Below are positions 47,333 through 59,849 of a stretch of DNA of 64,000 nucleotides, one piece after another. A program made the translations under genes and the position numbers. The stretch comes from Scedosporium boydii. Taxonomy: Eukaryota; Ascomycota; Sordariomycetes; Microascales; Microascaceae. The stretch spans positions 62,001 through 126,000 of the forward strand of contig NJFT01000018.1 of the NCBI GenBank assembly GCA_002221725.1, written 5' to 3'. The notes beneath the pieces are model-generated. The model did not search any database. It was not told the DNA's origin and saw only the letters and a program-made list of their open reading frames with translations. Numbering within the stretch: position 1 is the first letter of the stretch; every line of letters begins with the position of its first letter.

Positions 47333-50300
47333 CTAGTTTGTGCTGTGTACTGCTCTGTAGTAGGCTCTCTTGCTCGCCGCGCGAATCCCGCCCCGGCTGC
47401 GCTCGCTAATCGGCTCCGTGCCACGTCTACCACGGACAAAGCTGTGTGTCTTTGCCCGAGGAGGGGGGCCGAACTCCTCCGAAGACGAGGATAGGGCATC
47501 GGACTTTTCAGGGGGGGCCTCAATATCCTCTTCTCCGCCGGTCTTGGCCTTCTTCTCCTTCGACCAGGGCATCTTGATCTTGATCTTGATCTTGGGCACC
47601 AAGGCCGCGGCCCACGCGTCAGGGAAGAGTCGGATGAGAGCGCCCCATGGAATCGAAATGGCACCAAGGCCGATGGAGAGGCCCCATTCCTTTCCGTTCA
47701 ATGGACGAATCTGGAATGCCTGGCCGCCCTTGAAAATAATAATGATTTGTCCGGCGACCATAATGATGTTCATCAAAACAAAGAAGTAGTTGCGATGAAT
47801 TCCCTCAAAGATGTTGAGCTTATTATCGAGACGGCGGTTACTTGATTCAAAATGTTAGCAAGCAACATTTCCTGTTTCTCCACCCTGTCTTTCGACCGAG
47901 AACTTACTTGACTTCGTTGAAAATTTGAAGCCACACAAATGTGTTGAACACCAAGGTCTTGTGACTCGTCTTATCGTTGTGATCACTCATATCGTAGCCC
48001 AAAAGCGTGCTACCTCCGAAGTGAAGTGTGAACGCAATGGCAAGCTGGCAGATAGCCTGACCAAGGATCATCTTGCCCATCCGTACGGTAATGAGATGTG
48101 CGGATTTCCTTTCCGGTTGACGATCAAGAACGGCTCGAGAAGGAGGATCAGTGGCAAGCGCCAAGGCGGCAAATGTATCCATGATCAGGTTAACCCAGAG
48201 AAGTTGGACGGCATTCAAAACCGACTCCTCCTCAGCGCTAGCCACGGCGGTAACGAAAGTCAAGACGACGGCGGTCACGTTCACGGTGAGTTGGAACTAG
48301 ACAGCATTAGAACTAGACTGCCCTCGGGTGGAGAGAGAGAAAGGAATTGTTCCATCTCAAAACATACCTGGAGGAACTTCTTAACGGAATCATTGACAGC
48401 ACGGCCCCACATCATACCCTTGACAATAGAGCTGTGTAGTTGTTAGTCCAAGTTCAATTTGCAAGCAGCATACGAGCCTTTCCCCCCAACGTACCTAAAG
48501 TTGTCGTCCATCAGGATGATGTCTGAAGCCTCCTTGGCCACTTCAGTACCGGCGATACCCATGGAGAAACCAATGTCGGCCATCTTGAGAGCGGGAGCAT
48601 CGTTGGTGCCGTCACCAGTGACAGCAACCGTCTCGCCTAGTTTTTTAAGAGTCTTGACCAGAATTCGCTTATCCTCAGGGCTGGATCGAGCAAGGACCTG
48701 GATGTGTGGGATTTTTTGCTGTCTGTCTTCCTCACTCAGTCGTCGGAACACGGGTCCTTCCATTGCGATGCCGCCCTTCTCGGGATGGTAGATGCCGCAC
48801 TCTCGGGCAATTGCAGTACCAGTTAGAATGTTGTCGCCAGTTACCATGCGGACCACGACACCGGCCTTCTGGCAATCCTTGATTGCGTCAATAACGGTAT
48901 CCCTGAGAGGATCCTTAATACCGTAAATAGCAACGAGCGTCATATCCTTGTGAATCGCGTTGAAGTCGGCGGCGCTATCACCGGTCTTAACATAATCCGG
49001 AGGCGGCCACGAATCGAAGTCTCGGTAAGACGAGCCAATGGTTCGAAGCGTCTGCGTCGCATACGAGGTGATGATTCCCTGGAACATTTTCGTGCCGGTT
49101 TCCGTCAACTCGGTTGTAGAGAGCTCGTCGCTGCTAGCATCGTCCAGCACCCTGTTGCATCTGCCTAGAACAATCTCGGAAGCACCCTTCACGTAGACCC
49201 TAAACTTGCCATTCACCTTAACAACGGTTGCCATGTACTTGTTCTTGGAGTCGAAGGGGATGACGTCAACAACATTCGCATTGGTGCGCTCCTCCTGAAT
49301 AGGGCCGGCGCCGAGATAGTCACGACAGAGCGTCAAGAGTGCGACCTCGGTCTTGGATCCAATAAACGTTTTCCCTTCACCTTGGTCTCCTTCGAAAGCG
49401 GTGGAGTTGACGGCGTTTGACTGAACGAGGAGCTGCTTCACGGAGGTGCTAAGGCTCTCGGAGAATTTAGTGGCGTTTGGTACAGTAGGAATAGAGCCCG
49501 TAGCAACCTCGACAGCCTTTGTCTTCTCATCCTCCGACACATCAGCGAGGGGTTTGCTATCGCCACCGAAGCCGAGAGCCTGGCCAAGGGTGGCTGCAAC
49601 TACTGTCATCTTATTCTGGGTCAAGGTGCCAGTCTTGTCAGAACAGATGGTTGTGGCATTACCCATAGTCTCACAGGCCTTGAGAATTCGCACCAAGTTG
49701 TTGTCTTTCATCATCCGGGTGGTTGCGAAGGCTAGAGCAAGGGTGACTGCGAGTGGGAGACCTTCGGGTACGGCGACGACGACGACGGTAACGGAGACGA
49801 TAAAGATTTCCATGAAGTCCTGTCCCTTCTGTCGAGGCGTGCCGTGATTATTATGTAGCTGGGCAAGGAACTTGATGAAGAGGACGATGAACAGAAGAAG
49901 GGCAGCGCCGCCACCGAATTTAGCAATACCATCGGCGAGGCTGCTAAGCTTTCTCTGGAGAGGAGTGTCTTCCTGCTCCGTCCTCAGGGACATGGTGGTG
50001 CGACCATAAGAAGAGTGAACACCAACAGCGGTGACGAGGAAAGTACCAGTGCCCTCATTCACCTGAGCACCCGAGATAATGAAGGGATCGAACTTCTCAA
50101 TTTCCTTTCGGTCGATCTCTCTATCACCGAGGTCCTTGAGCGCCTGGAATACCTCATGGGCAGGAACCTTTTTAAGCAGGTCCGACTCGCCGGTAGCCGA
50201 AGATTCGTCGCATTTAATACCATGGCCATCGATGAAAATACCGTCGACGGGAATGACATCGCCGGTCTCTAAATGGACGACATCTCCAACCATAAGATCA

Positions 50301-51581
50301 AAGACGGAGACCTCGACGGATGTGCCAGAACGGATGACTTTAACCGTGCGCGCATTGTTCTTCTGGTTGAGCCTATTGAACTGACGTTCCATCTGCCAGT
50401 CATTGATCGTTGAAACCTAAAGGAAACGAAAATAATTTGCTTCTGGTTAGGAGAGATGCCCGATATAGCAAATTTTGGAATTTGGGTATGGACAGCCAGT
50501 ATGGGCAGCCATCGCGGATACTGTTGGGCTGACTTACAAGAACCACGACACTAGAGGAATCAGATTAGTTAGCCGTCTCTTGCGAAAAGTAACATGGACA
50601 ATGAACTTACATGATAGCGACGAGAATCGCGACACCCTCAACCCATTCCACCTTGGGCTCCTTTTCTTCAGGGGATTCATTTTCATCGCGCGGCGCGAAT
50701 GTTTGGTAGAGCCCGAGGGCGAGAGACACAATAGCTGCGATGGTAAGTAGAATCAAGACCTTGTCGTTATAGGCAATCCAGGCCAATTCGAAGATGGATC
50801 TCGGTTTCTTCTCGGGGAGTCTATTATCGCGGTAAATCCTCTTTCGGTCGGCAAATGGATCGGTATCCCTAACGGGTTCGGGCGGGGGGATAGCCGGCGC
50901 AGCCTTGTCCTTCTTCTCCTTCTTGCCCTTCTTGGATCCATCGTGCTCGGTTTCTTTCTCGACGCGAGGCGGCGTGTCGCCTAATCGACCATACGGCGAG
51001 GCGCCTTTTGTCGCGACCTCGTTGAAGGTGACATCTCCATCCAATCGAACTTCATCGACACTCAACCCAGACTTCCTATCAGTGCGCAAGCCCTTCTCCA
51101 GGCCATCAAGGCCTCCCATCGCGTAAAATGCATTTAAGCTCTTGGGGTTGAAGAGCTTGGACAATTGACCAGGTGAGAAGGCGAACTTGTTGTTCTCGGT
51201 GTGGTACATATCCTCTGTACCAGGATCGGGTGAGAGAGCATCGTGAAGCTCCAACTTGAATGTTGGAGACTCTTGGTGATGGTGTTCGGCTGCATTGCCA
51301 TTGTTATCTGGCGTTGATTTATTGTCTACCTGTATTTCCCGGAAGACAAAACAAAATTGCATTCAGACGGTCAGTCTCGATTTGCGCTCCTATGCGACTT
51401 ATCCAGAGCCTCGTGCAGCTCTTGAAGCCAGCGCCATACAATATACACGCGTGGGGAAGGCAGGCCAGGTCAAAGGTAGGTTGTGGGGATAAAGCTCATC
51501 TCTTGGCAACAAACAAGAACGTACCATTGTGGAAGTAGCATCACTGTGCTGGTCTGGCATCATGGTCCGTTTCGACACCAT
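47333..51581 (-). CDS. PMC1: P-type calcium ATPase, PMC1/PMCA type
   Basis: Seven exons (51525-51581, 50611-51329, 50538-50550, 48495-50416, 48368-48431, 47908-48296, 47333-47840, minus strand) give about 1223 residues. Domains are in the usual P2B order. An N-terminal cytosolic region leads to membrane helices 1-2. The actuator has TGESD, and PEGLPLAVTLALAF lies in helix 4. The phosphorylation motif SDKTGTLTQNKMT has Asp523. The hinge is MVTGDN and TGDGTNDAPALK. Helices 5-10 include WVNLIMDTFAALALAT. Such pumps move calcium into the vacuole or out of the cell. A KIKIKIK run and a basic tail end the protein. Exon 3 is only 13 bases. The start is uncertain: ATG at 51581 or the nearby ATGs at 51563 and 51560. 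Confidence 0.93.
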
Positions 51582-54500
51582 AAGAGGTGTCAGATGCACC
51601 TGTCGATATCAGGCTTGGATTTGACCAGCTAAACAGAGAAAAAGGAGAAGGAAAAAAAATGGAAAATTTGCTGGGTGTGGGCTATTACCGAAGAGTCAAC
51701 AGAGGACGGGGACAAGGGAGGGCAGACGGCGTACATATTAATGGGCGTTCAATCAACATTGAACGATTCGCTTGGCCGATGATTAGAGTCAATTGTGGTC
51801 AAATGGGGCGCGCTGGGGAATGGCCCGCGTTTCTGGTTGTTTGGACCTTGGAGTACGAAGTACACTACGAAGTACATTTGATGGTCACACCTTGATTGAG
51901 GCTAGCATGGTGACCGGTTTCAAGGTACCTGAAATAGCCCGAGATTCCCTGGCGTTTTAGGTGCTGACATCTGCGACTTCCCAAGCCATCCCAAGCCATT
52001 GTGTAGTGTACATCGTCCTATGCTTAAGAAGGTACATTAAAACCCGCATTGAAATGAACCACACGAGAAGTAGAGGATTAAGATCATTTAACATTAAATC
52101 AAATTGAACGATGCAACGGCCCGGCGTTTTACTTCTTGTCGCATTTTTTATACACAGGTACAGGGGCCCCCCAAATGTTTGTTTTGTTTCCTTCCACTTC
52201 TTAACAGATGAACTACACCTACTTCTTGCGAACTACATTGGAATGAGCAAGAAGGTGTGCATCTTGTCGATGTATTTGATGCAGAGAATGATAATCAAGA
52301 AAGGAATACGCATTTTTCTTTTGGAATTTAGCGCAATCCAGACCCAATCCAAGACCTGCAGTGCATATTTTGGACGCCGTATCGCCGTATCGCCGTATTC
52401 AGGTCGTTTGCTCCCAAGTACACCACATGTTACATTTCCATGATTGATCCATTAAGCCCAAGGAGGCCTCACCGTAATTAGTTGATGCCACCAAAATTAC
52501 AGCTACACTATAGAGGCACGCCGGCTCGTGTAAGACTCCTGTGCTGCGGACAGTAGCGTCGTAAGATCGCGGAAACTAACAATTAGGGGGTGGGGGCTCA
52601 GTAATTATACTTGCACACTACGCTATACTTTGCACTTCCTCGATTGATACGTGGCGGTGATGTGGTCCCGCCGGATCTCAGTGGAGGGATCAAGATTATC
52701 GCGATATGTGAGGAGATATAAGACCAACAGCTGGCACAAGGGTGTGTCCAAGTTGGATTGGATTGCGGCGTGGTGCTACGATACTTTGTACTTGTAGTAT
52801 TTCGTGTTCTTGCCTTGGACAAGCCACCTTGGCAAAAAAGCTTATTGATTGTGCAGCATGTTCCCTCCGTGCCTTTCCCCTCATAACCAAGTCTGTATAG
52901 TTGAGGCGTTTTCTTTTTTTGTTGGACATTACTGTGTAAGCCGACTGCCGCGGACCTCAAGAGCATAGGACGAAGGATGCGGAGGCTATCCCAGAACTGT
53001 GAAGAGTGGCCTTCGCTACACGTGGGAAAGGGCGAGAAGACTCCCAGACTGAAGAGACTCCGTAATTGTTACCGTTCCCTTTTGAGTGTTTCCGATTCCA
53101 TCCCTGCACCCTGCACTTTCCTAACGAGCGAAAAAGTAAGGCATCTGAAAAAGGGCTTCCAGTCTTCTTCACCGTGAAGTTCCAAGTCTACCCTCCTCCC
53201 TCCTCCCTCCTTCCTCCTTTAGAACGTGCGACACGTGTTTGATCCGGTTTGGTAGGACTCCGCAAGAAAAATCTAGAAATCGCGCTACTCGTCGATAGCC
53301 GATGCCTCGCTCTTTGTTGTCCCAATGGCTCACCGACCCCGATCCATGTCATCTCCTCGCTTTTGCGTCGCTCGTGAGCCATGCAAGAATGAGAACCGTG
53401 GTGGCCTGAACTCGGAAGGTAATGCGCGCAGGCCCTTCAGCGGATGTGCTCAACTACCCAAAGCTAAGCTAAATGAGACTAACCGAGTTCATTCAGCTGA
53501 GAATGCCAGCGTCCATACCTCAGGAGGGATGTAAACGATCCCTCTTCAGGCACTAGCCTCCAACAATCCAAGATGATCAGTCCTTCAATCCTCATCCGGC
53601 TCCACATTGAGTGTGGCGGAGCTTAATTCACGAACATGAACCAGCCTAAGCAAACCGTCTCCTATTGCAATTTTAAAGACGGGGGAAAAAGTAAAAGAAA
53701 ACGGAGCGATCGATTAAGGTAATACCGCATACTATGTGCGAAGTACCGAGGTACAACAGTCCGTCTTACACGGGCCCTTTTTCCACTTTGCCTTTCTCTC
53801 GCTTCAGGATCCGCGAAGTGCACTCCACTGCGCAGGCACGGCAGTCTGCGAAGCAACTCTACTCCGTAACTCTGCTGTGGTACATGGCGGGGTCTAGAAG
53901 GGCCAGGCCCATAATAGTTGGTGTACTTGATCCAACAGATGATGCCCGCCCATCAGCCGGGATCTAGCACGGGTGGCACTCCTCTAGTACGAGTAATGTA
54001 CCATCCATCCATCCACTGCCGTTCCCTGCTCAATGTCGCAGGCTGCTTCATCGAACTTCGGATGGATGGCCAATCCAAGCTGCGACCCGCCCTCGCCCTC
54101 CTCGTCTGAATAGGGGATCATGCCATCATCTCAGCGCATCGCATCTTTACTCCTGCTTCTGTTAGTCGGGCCTAAACAAGTGTTTTTGGTGCTTGTCAGG
54201 ATTGCTCCGCCTCTAGAGATGATGGATTAGAAGGGGATGCGAGCATCTGAAGCGAACAAAAGCTGGTGAGATGAGCTGATGCGGCGCGACAACGCAATCA
54301 AGTCACAGCGCGTGTTCTCTGTGGTTTCCCAAGGACAAGGTGAGGCCATTTTGGTTAGAGCAGGGCTTTGAGCTCTCCTAGATCTTTGATCTCCGCCTTT
54401 CCCTCACCAATTTGGCATTTTCTAGGCGCCCAACACAAACTGCCCAATGCCAACGATCTTGGTTGCGGAGGGCGGGATGTGCAGTTTGTCGTCACAAACA

Positions 54501-55173
54501 TGCGTCACCTGCAGGCGCAGACAAGTTTGCGGAGTAAAACTTCCCTTTTGTTACTTATAAGAACTTCTTGTATTAAACAAACAACGTCACCGCTGAGCCC
54601 CAATGTTGTACGAAGCCACGGTTTGGCAAACAAAGAGGTCGGTTGGGAGGGAGATGAACCTCATCTTCTGTGTTCAATCGTATTATTTCGGAGGTTGAAT
54701 TACCCAAAACCACTGGTGAAACATGATTGGTCGAAAAAATCAGCGCTACTCAGTCGCTGTCACGAGCAACCTGCTTCGTGCGAAGAATGAGCGAGGCACA
54801 CAAAGTCGCATTGTTTGGAGCTCCCCTGGTTGAGAGCGCACCTTCCCTTCTGCAAAGCCCGAGTTTATCTCGCTATTCCCGATTCTCATAGGCTCGTGGG
54901 ACATCCTTCTAGAAGGTTTGCCCTATCCCTGTCCTGTTTCAATTCGAGAGCGCTTCGCTCGCACTGCGTAATAATACAATTTCCCATTCCAAGGCAATGC
55001 GACTAGGCTCCTTGTAGCTTCATTTCCCGCCTCAATATCGAAGACTTGTTGCATCCGCATGCACTTTTGAATTGCAAAGGGGGAAAAAAGGAGAAAAAAG
55101 GAAAACGGAAAAAGAAACAGGTCAAATTATATTATCACGCACCCCCCTCCACCTCATCCCAGGAACCCCCAAC
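51582..55173. other. gene-poor region, 3.6 kb
   Basis: The largest gap, lying between two divergent starts. Open frames of 60-140 codons are scattered on both strands, overlap each other and show no known pattern. Two TACGAAGTAC copies lie at 51853-51875, a related AAGTACC motif near 53738. A T/C-rich stretch spans about 53190-53220. It may hold long regulatory sequence, a non-coding RNA or decayed repeats; none can be shown by eye. Confidence 0.5.
51853..51875. repeat. tandem TACGAAGTAC motif
   Basis: Two copies of TACGAAGTAC separated by two bases, upstream of the calcium ATPase. Single relatives occur in other gaps (15163, 28742, 40464). Confidence 0.6.
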
Positions 55174-55836
55174 ATGTCCGCAACGACAACCCCTGCGACC
55201 CCAGGTCAGCCCACCAACTCGGGCATCGTCACCGACGCCGTCAGCGGCGAGCGCCACATTCCTTCATCCGTCCGCGCTGACGGCAGCACGAGAAAACCCA
55301 TCAAGATCCGTCCAGGCTACCGTCCGCCCGAGGACATCGAAGTCTACAAGAACCGCCCCGCTGAGGCATTTCGCGAGAGGGCGAAGCGCATTGGTATTCC
55401 CGGCGCAGCCGCCGCAGATGACGACGAGGACGGGGACAAGGCTGCTTCTTCGGCGGCTAGCAATAAGAACGCTAAGCGCCGCGAGGCGAGAAAAAAGGCC
55501 AAGGCCGCTGCCGCCGGCGACGAAGAGAATGTGACGACGATAGGGTCGGGGCCGGCCAAGGCTGCGGCCGGGGCTGAGCCTGCGAAAGAGGCCGAGAAGG
55601 AGGTCGACCCCGAGGTTGAGAGGCAGAAGAAGGCGCGCAATCTTAAGAAGAAACTTAAGCAAGCGAAGGAGCTCAAGAATAAGAAGGAGGGCGGCGAGAC
55701 GCTGCTGCCTGAGCAGATCGCCAAGGTTATCAAGATCAACGAGCTGATTCGCGAGCTAGATGCGCTGGGCTTTGACGCCGAGGGGGAACCGAAGAATGGG
55801 GGCAGCTCGACTGCCAATAAGGACTCGGAGAAGTGA
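55174..55836 (+). CDS. PYM homologue (partner of Y14 and Mago)
   Basis: A single-exon 220-residue protein from MSATTTPATP; the open frame extends 34 codons upstream but this ATG gives the family N-terminus. The PYM N-terminal block is clear: SGIVTD, RHIPSSVRADGSTRKPIKIRPGY and EDIEVYKN (about 16-60), which in PYM binds the Mago-Y14 heterodimer. The middle is Ala/Lys-rich and disordered. The C-terminal helix (KKARNLKKKLKQAKELKNKK, then LLPEQIAKVIKINELIRELDAL) matches the region that contacts the 40S ribosome. PYM removes exon junction complexes from translated mRNA in the cytoplasm, fitting an intron-rich genome. Confidence 0.88.
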   Translation: MSATTTPATPGQPTNSGIVTDAVSGERHIPSSVRADGSTRKPIKIRPGYRPPEDIEVYKNRPAEAFRERAKRIGIPGAAAADDDEDGDKAASSAASNKNAKRREARKKAKAAAAGDEENVTTIGSGPAKAAAGAEPAKEAEKEVDPEVERQKKARNLKKKLKQAKELKNKKEGGETLLPEQIAKVIKINELIRELDALGFDAEGEPKNGGSSTANKDSEK

Positions 55837-56698
55837 AACGACAAGCTGCCCGCGAACACCATCGTTTCGGAAATAGCCTATCATCGTCACTACGTACGAT
55901 CCTACCCGGCGTGCGTGCCTACCGGATCGAAAGTTCTACGATGCCTCAGCGCTCCGTCACTCTTCCCCCTGCTAAGAAAGGAATACAGGACGCTTTTGGT
56001 GAGCGGAGCCTCCTTTCTAACGATGGAAGTGACGAGGACTAGCTAGCTAGCTCGACGGTTGTGACCGCTCTACAGAGGGAGCTACCTTTGCCCTGGAGCG
56101 ACCATGCCCGTCGAGGACTAATCCTGATCTATGGACGGGTTAGGATGTGTGGGAAGGACAGATATTTGCCCGCCAATTGCAGGATATCAGGGCTTTTGTA
56201 TTTAAGGAAATGTGTTTGAATCGTTTAGCGTTTATGCCTGCCTTGGAGTGAGTCGAATATCAATAACTTTGTTCGCATCGTGCATTTTGAAACCTCGTAG
56301 CTCGCGATGGGAGTCAAGAATATGTGTGGAAGTGGGACCGCCGTCGCCAGAATATGCGACGGGGAGGTCGACAGTCAATCTATAATTCCATTTGACCAAT
56401 ATCAGTATTATCAAATCTGTTTGAGACACGAAATCAAGTCGCCGGTCAGAGAAGATATCAAGCAGCGTGAGCAGATTCGACGTCGATCTGTACATGCTAC
56501 AATTCTACCCCTCCACCAAAATATTTTACCCCACCATCCCAATCAGGAGCCGCAATCAGTGATCAACCATTTCATCAACAACATCTAAGGCAAGCCCGCC
56601 AGCGCAGGAACCGGCTTCGTCGATAGGAGCAGAGGGTAAATCCGTATTTTCCATTACAAACCAGAGAATTACCCAAGCTCCTAGACAAGGCACCGAAA
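55837..56698. other. intergenic region
   Basis: About 860 bases between two same-strand genes. Short frames on both strands (for example 56307-56588) have no recognised pattern. A promoter for the RWD gene must lie at the right end. Confidence 0.4.
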
Positions 56699-57448
56699 AT
56701 GGGACACGAAGACCAGGTCGAGGAGAGAGAGGTCCTCGAGTCCATCTTCCCCGAAGAAATCACAGGTATCGAACTCTCCCCTCGCTGCCCATCGCGCATC
56801 TCCCTCCCTCTCTAACCTAGTGGAATAGACATCTCGGAAACCGAATTCCGGATATCCGTAACCCTCGACCTCCCCGAAGAGACCGACGCACCCGAACCCC
56901 CCACCATCCTCCTCCAAGTCCGCTACCCAGACGAATACCCCGACAAGCCACCACACCTCGACCTCCTCTCTCCCCCCAACGCCCCCTCCCACCCCAACTT
57001 CTCCCTCTCCGAAGACCGCGATGCCCTCCTCAACGTACTCAACAGCGCCGCCGAGGAGAACCTCGGCATGGCCATGGTGTTCACGCTCGTCTCGACGCTA
57101 AAGGAAGCCGGCGAGCAGCTCATCGCCGACCGCGTGGCGGCGGCCGAGAAGATCCGCGAGGAGGCCGTCCTTGCAGCCGAGAGGGAAGAGAATAAGAAAT
57201 TCCACGGGACGCCCGTGACGCCGGAGACGTTTACGAAGTGGCGCGAGGGGTTTATGAAGGAGATGGAGGAGCTGAGGAAGAAGGAGGAGGAGGAGAGGTT
57301 GGCGGAGTTGAAGAAGGCGAGGGTCAAGGAGGCCGTTAGGATGACGGGTAGGCAGCTTTGGGAGGCTGGGTTGGTTGGGAAGTTGGATGAGGATGAGGAT
57401 GATGTGCCTGTGGAGGGGGTGGAGAAGTTGAAGGTGGAGGCTTCTTGA
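56699..57448 (+). CDS. GIR2: RWD-domain protein GIR2 / RWDD1
   Basis: Exons 56699-56765 and 56829-57448 give 228 residues; the 63-base intron interrupts the first RWD strand. The RWD domain covers about 1-105: REVLESIFPEE, FRISVTLDLP, the diagnostic YPDEYPDKPP turn, then AAEENLGMAMVFTLVS. A coiled-coil basic helix follows. The C-terminal HGTPVTPETFTKWREGF and GRQLWE blocks are typical of RWDD1/DFRP2. Yeast Gir2 binds Gcn1 and stabilises the GTPase Rbg2, linking amino-acid starvation signalling to translating ribosomes. It converges on the ACL4 gene with 253 bases between stops. Confidence 0.85.
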
Positions 57449-57701
57449 GAGAGTCACTCCAAATCTACTGGGGGATACTCTGTTGCTACATCAATAAAAG
57501 CCGTTCAACATTCAAGGCGTCTCCGTCATTGCGTTAATTGCTAGACTTGCGTCGTATTTTAGTTCCTTGGAGAGCAAGGCTATTTTCATTTCGACGACTG
57601 AATCCGTCATTCATATATACCGTTGATGCCACAGTGATAGTTTCTCTTTTTTTTAGGATTCCAAACTCCATAAAACACCAAGTAATCCGGCAAAAACTCA
57701 T

Positions 57702-58844
57702 TCAGCTCATCTCCTCATCCTCGTCATTATCATCACTGCTCCCATCTCCTTCCTCGTCTTCCCACGCCTCGTCATCGTCATCCTCCTCGCCTTCAGGCAG
57801 CGGGCCAAGTACCTTGTCAATCGCCGCAATCAGTTCCTTGGCGTGTTCGCCTAACCTGTCGTCCTCGTAATCTTGTAGCTTAAAGAGCTTGAGGCACTGT
57901 CTTAGCCACCGCCTTGATGAGGTCCACGCCTCCTTGCGCAACGTTTCGGCGTCAGCCCCCTTTTTCTTGTGCTCCTTCTCCCCTTGGATGAACTGACACC
58001 ACCCGCCGAGGTACCATGTCTCGACACTCTCGTCATCCTCGCCCACAAGCCTCTCGAGCACTTCCATCGCCACAGCCTCTACTTCCACCTCCATGAGCAA
58101 CCGGGCCAAGCTAATCCGCGTCGCAAACTCAGGCACTTTAAGGTCACCCACAGGCAAGTCCTGCCAAAGCTCCATACTCCTCTTCAGCGCCGTCTTCGCC
58201 TCGTCGACCCTTTGCTGTGATATCCGCACGTTCGCGACCGTCTGCCATGTCTCGGGCGACTCGGGGCACACCATCGTCGCCTCCGTCACTAGCGCCTCAC
58301 ACCTCTGCTCGGCATCCTCCTCCCACGACAGATCCGTCATGTACACCTCCGCCACGGCGCACAGTACCCCCGCGAGCCCTTGCCTCTTCTCCTCCAGCGC
58401 GGCGTCGTCCACCTCCGTGCGCTTCTGCTTCTCCGATAGACTCTGAATCTGCCGCCTCAGCACCGCCGCGCCCTTCTCGTACCAATTTACGCTGTCGCGA
58501 CCGCCTTCCTCGCTGATCTGCGCCAGCCAGAGAAACTTTTCCGCGCCGCCGCCGACGCTCTCATCCATCGATCCATCCGCGTCGATCTCTACGGCCCGGA
58601 GAAGCTTCGGCCGGGCTAGGTCGACGTCACCCATCTCGATGTAGGCTAGTCCGAGGAGGTTCAGCGCCGCGAGCTCGAAGTCGCCATCTTTGCCCGTCGT
58701 TTCAAGGACGCGCTCGGCTAGCTTCGTCGCGGATTCGTGGTCGCCGGCTTGGACTTTGGCTGTCGCTTCGCGGAGAAGGAGGCCGAGGGGGAGGCTCTTG
58801 GTCTTGTTTTTGGCCTTTTTGCCTTTGGGCCTGGTGGGCGCCAT
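57702..58844 (-). CDS. ACL4: TPR chaperone of ribosomal protein L4, ACL4-like
   Basis: A single-exon 380-residue protein, close to yeast Acl4 (387). A basic Lys-rich N-terminus (KGKKAKNKTK) precedes a run of helical tetratricopeptide-like repeats (about 25-330), for example ALNLLGLAYIEMGDVDLARPKLLRA spread over two helices. A strongly acidic tail of Asp/Glu ends the protein (about 345-380). Acl4 captures newly made Rpl4 through its internal loop and delivers it to pre-60S particles in the nucleus. TPR proteins are common, so the specific name rests on the order basic start, repeats, acidic tail, length and overall pattern. Confidence 0.8.
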   Translation of the reverse strand: MAPTRPKGKKAKNKTKSLPLGLLLREATAKVQAGDHESATKLAERVLETTGKDGDFELAALNLLGLAYIEMGDVDLARPKLLRAVEIDADGSMDESVGGGAEKFLWLAQISEEGGRDSVNWYEKGAAVLRRQIQSLSEKQKRTEVDDAALEEKRQGLAGVLCAVAEVYMTDLSWEEDAEQRCEALVTEATMVCPESPETWQTVANVRISQQRVDEAKTALKRSMELWQDLPVGDLKVPEFATRISLARLLMEVEVEAVAMEVLERLVGEDDESVETWYLGGWCQFIQGEKEHKKKGADAETLRKEAWTSSRRWLRQCLKLFKLQDYEDDRLGEHAKELIAAIDKVLGPLPEGEEDDDDEAWEDEEGDGSSDDNDEDEEMS

Positions 58845-59849
58845 GGCTGTGGGTGGTGGGAGGAAGAAGGAAGTGGGGTTTTTGGTATTAGTTCGTATTT
58901 AAAAGGGATATCGTCGGGTTCAAGGCGTAATGTGAAGTCGTTTCCCTAGTTGTACGTGAGATAATTCGGTAACCTTTAAAACATGGAAAACCCGAAGGTG
59001 AAGAATAGCAAAACCCGTGCTAATCCTCACGGCCTGAAAAGTGGGATTCGCGGGATGAGTTGGAGTTGGGGAAAAAATTGTGTGTGGTTATCTTATCGCA
59101 GCTTATCGATAAAGATTTTCGGCTGCCCCGCCTTGGAGAAATGTATCAAAGGTAGTCGATGGTGCCAGGTGCCATATTGATTTCCCCGTTTTCTCTCTCT
59201 GAGGGCGGTCCCTTTTATCTCCCAATGGGCTCGAGAATAGGTGAAGGAATCGCATTTTATCTTTATCGCCGTCCATGCACTTACTCGTCCCCTTACGACG
59301 CCACGAGACTTCGATCTAAACCAAGCTGGTAATGCTCAAGCAGACCTTCGGGTTCAGACTCATTCCATCCTCGACGTCATTGATCCCGTTGTCTTAGTAG
59401 CTTATAGTCCCATACTGTTAAACTCTCTGGTTCCGTTTCGCAGCCTTTAAAAAGCTTCTTCCATGCTCTTATCTTCCACCCTAGAATCTTTCATGAAACG
59501 TGCCAATTCCCAGTCATTATGATGCCAGCCCGGCGATTAGATTTCGAGTTCACTCTGTTCTCGGTGAAAGAATGTGCTTGGGTTGACATCTCACCTATAA
59601 AGTTAGCTCAGTAATGGCTCGGTAAATTCGAGGTAAGCAATTGCAAATTCGGAGCATGATCTAAATTTACCCCGCGTCGTTCTGTTCGGAGTTAACAACT
59701 GGAACATTGAAGCTTCATGTTCCTTGCTCTCTCGTCACATTTAATTCATTTAATTCCAAGCTGAGCTCTCTCAAGTACTTAGACTAAGCATTCATTTTTA
59801 CCAATTGCTCTTACATCAATTCTAATTGACAAACGCGACAAGCATCAAA
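58845..59849. other. divergent intergenic region
   Basis: About 1.0 kb between the ACL4 and riboflavin synthase starts. It must hold both promoters. No gene or riboswitch fold was recognised. Confidence 0.45.

Noticed and set aside
47571..47592. CTTGAT tandem units in the calcium ATPase
   Set aside because: They encode an in-frame Lys-Ile run in the C-terminal tail, a normal low-complexity coding feature.
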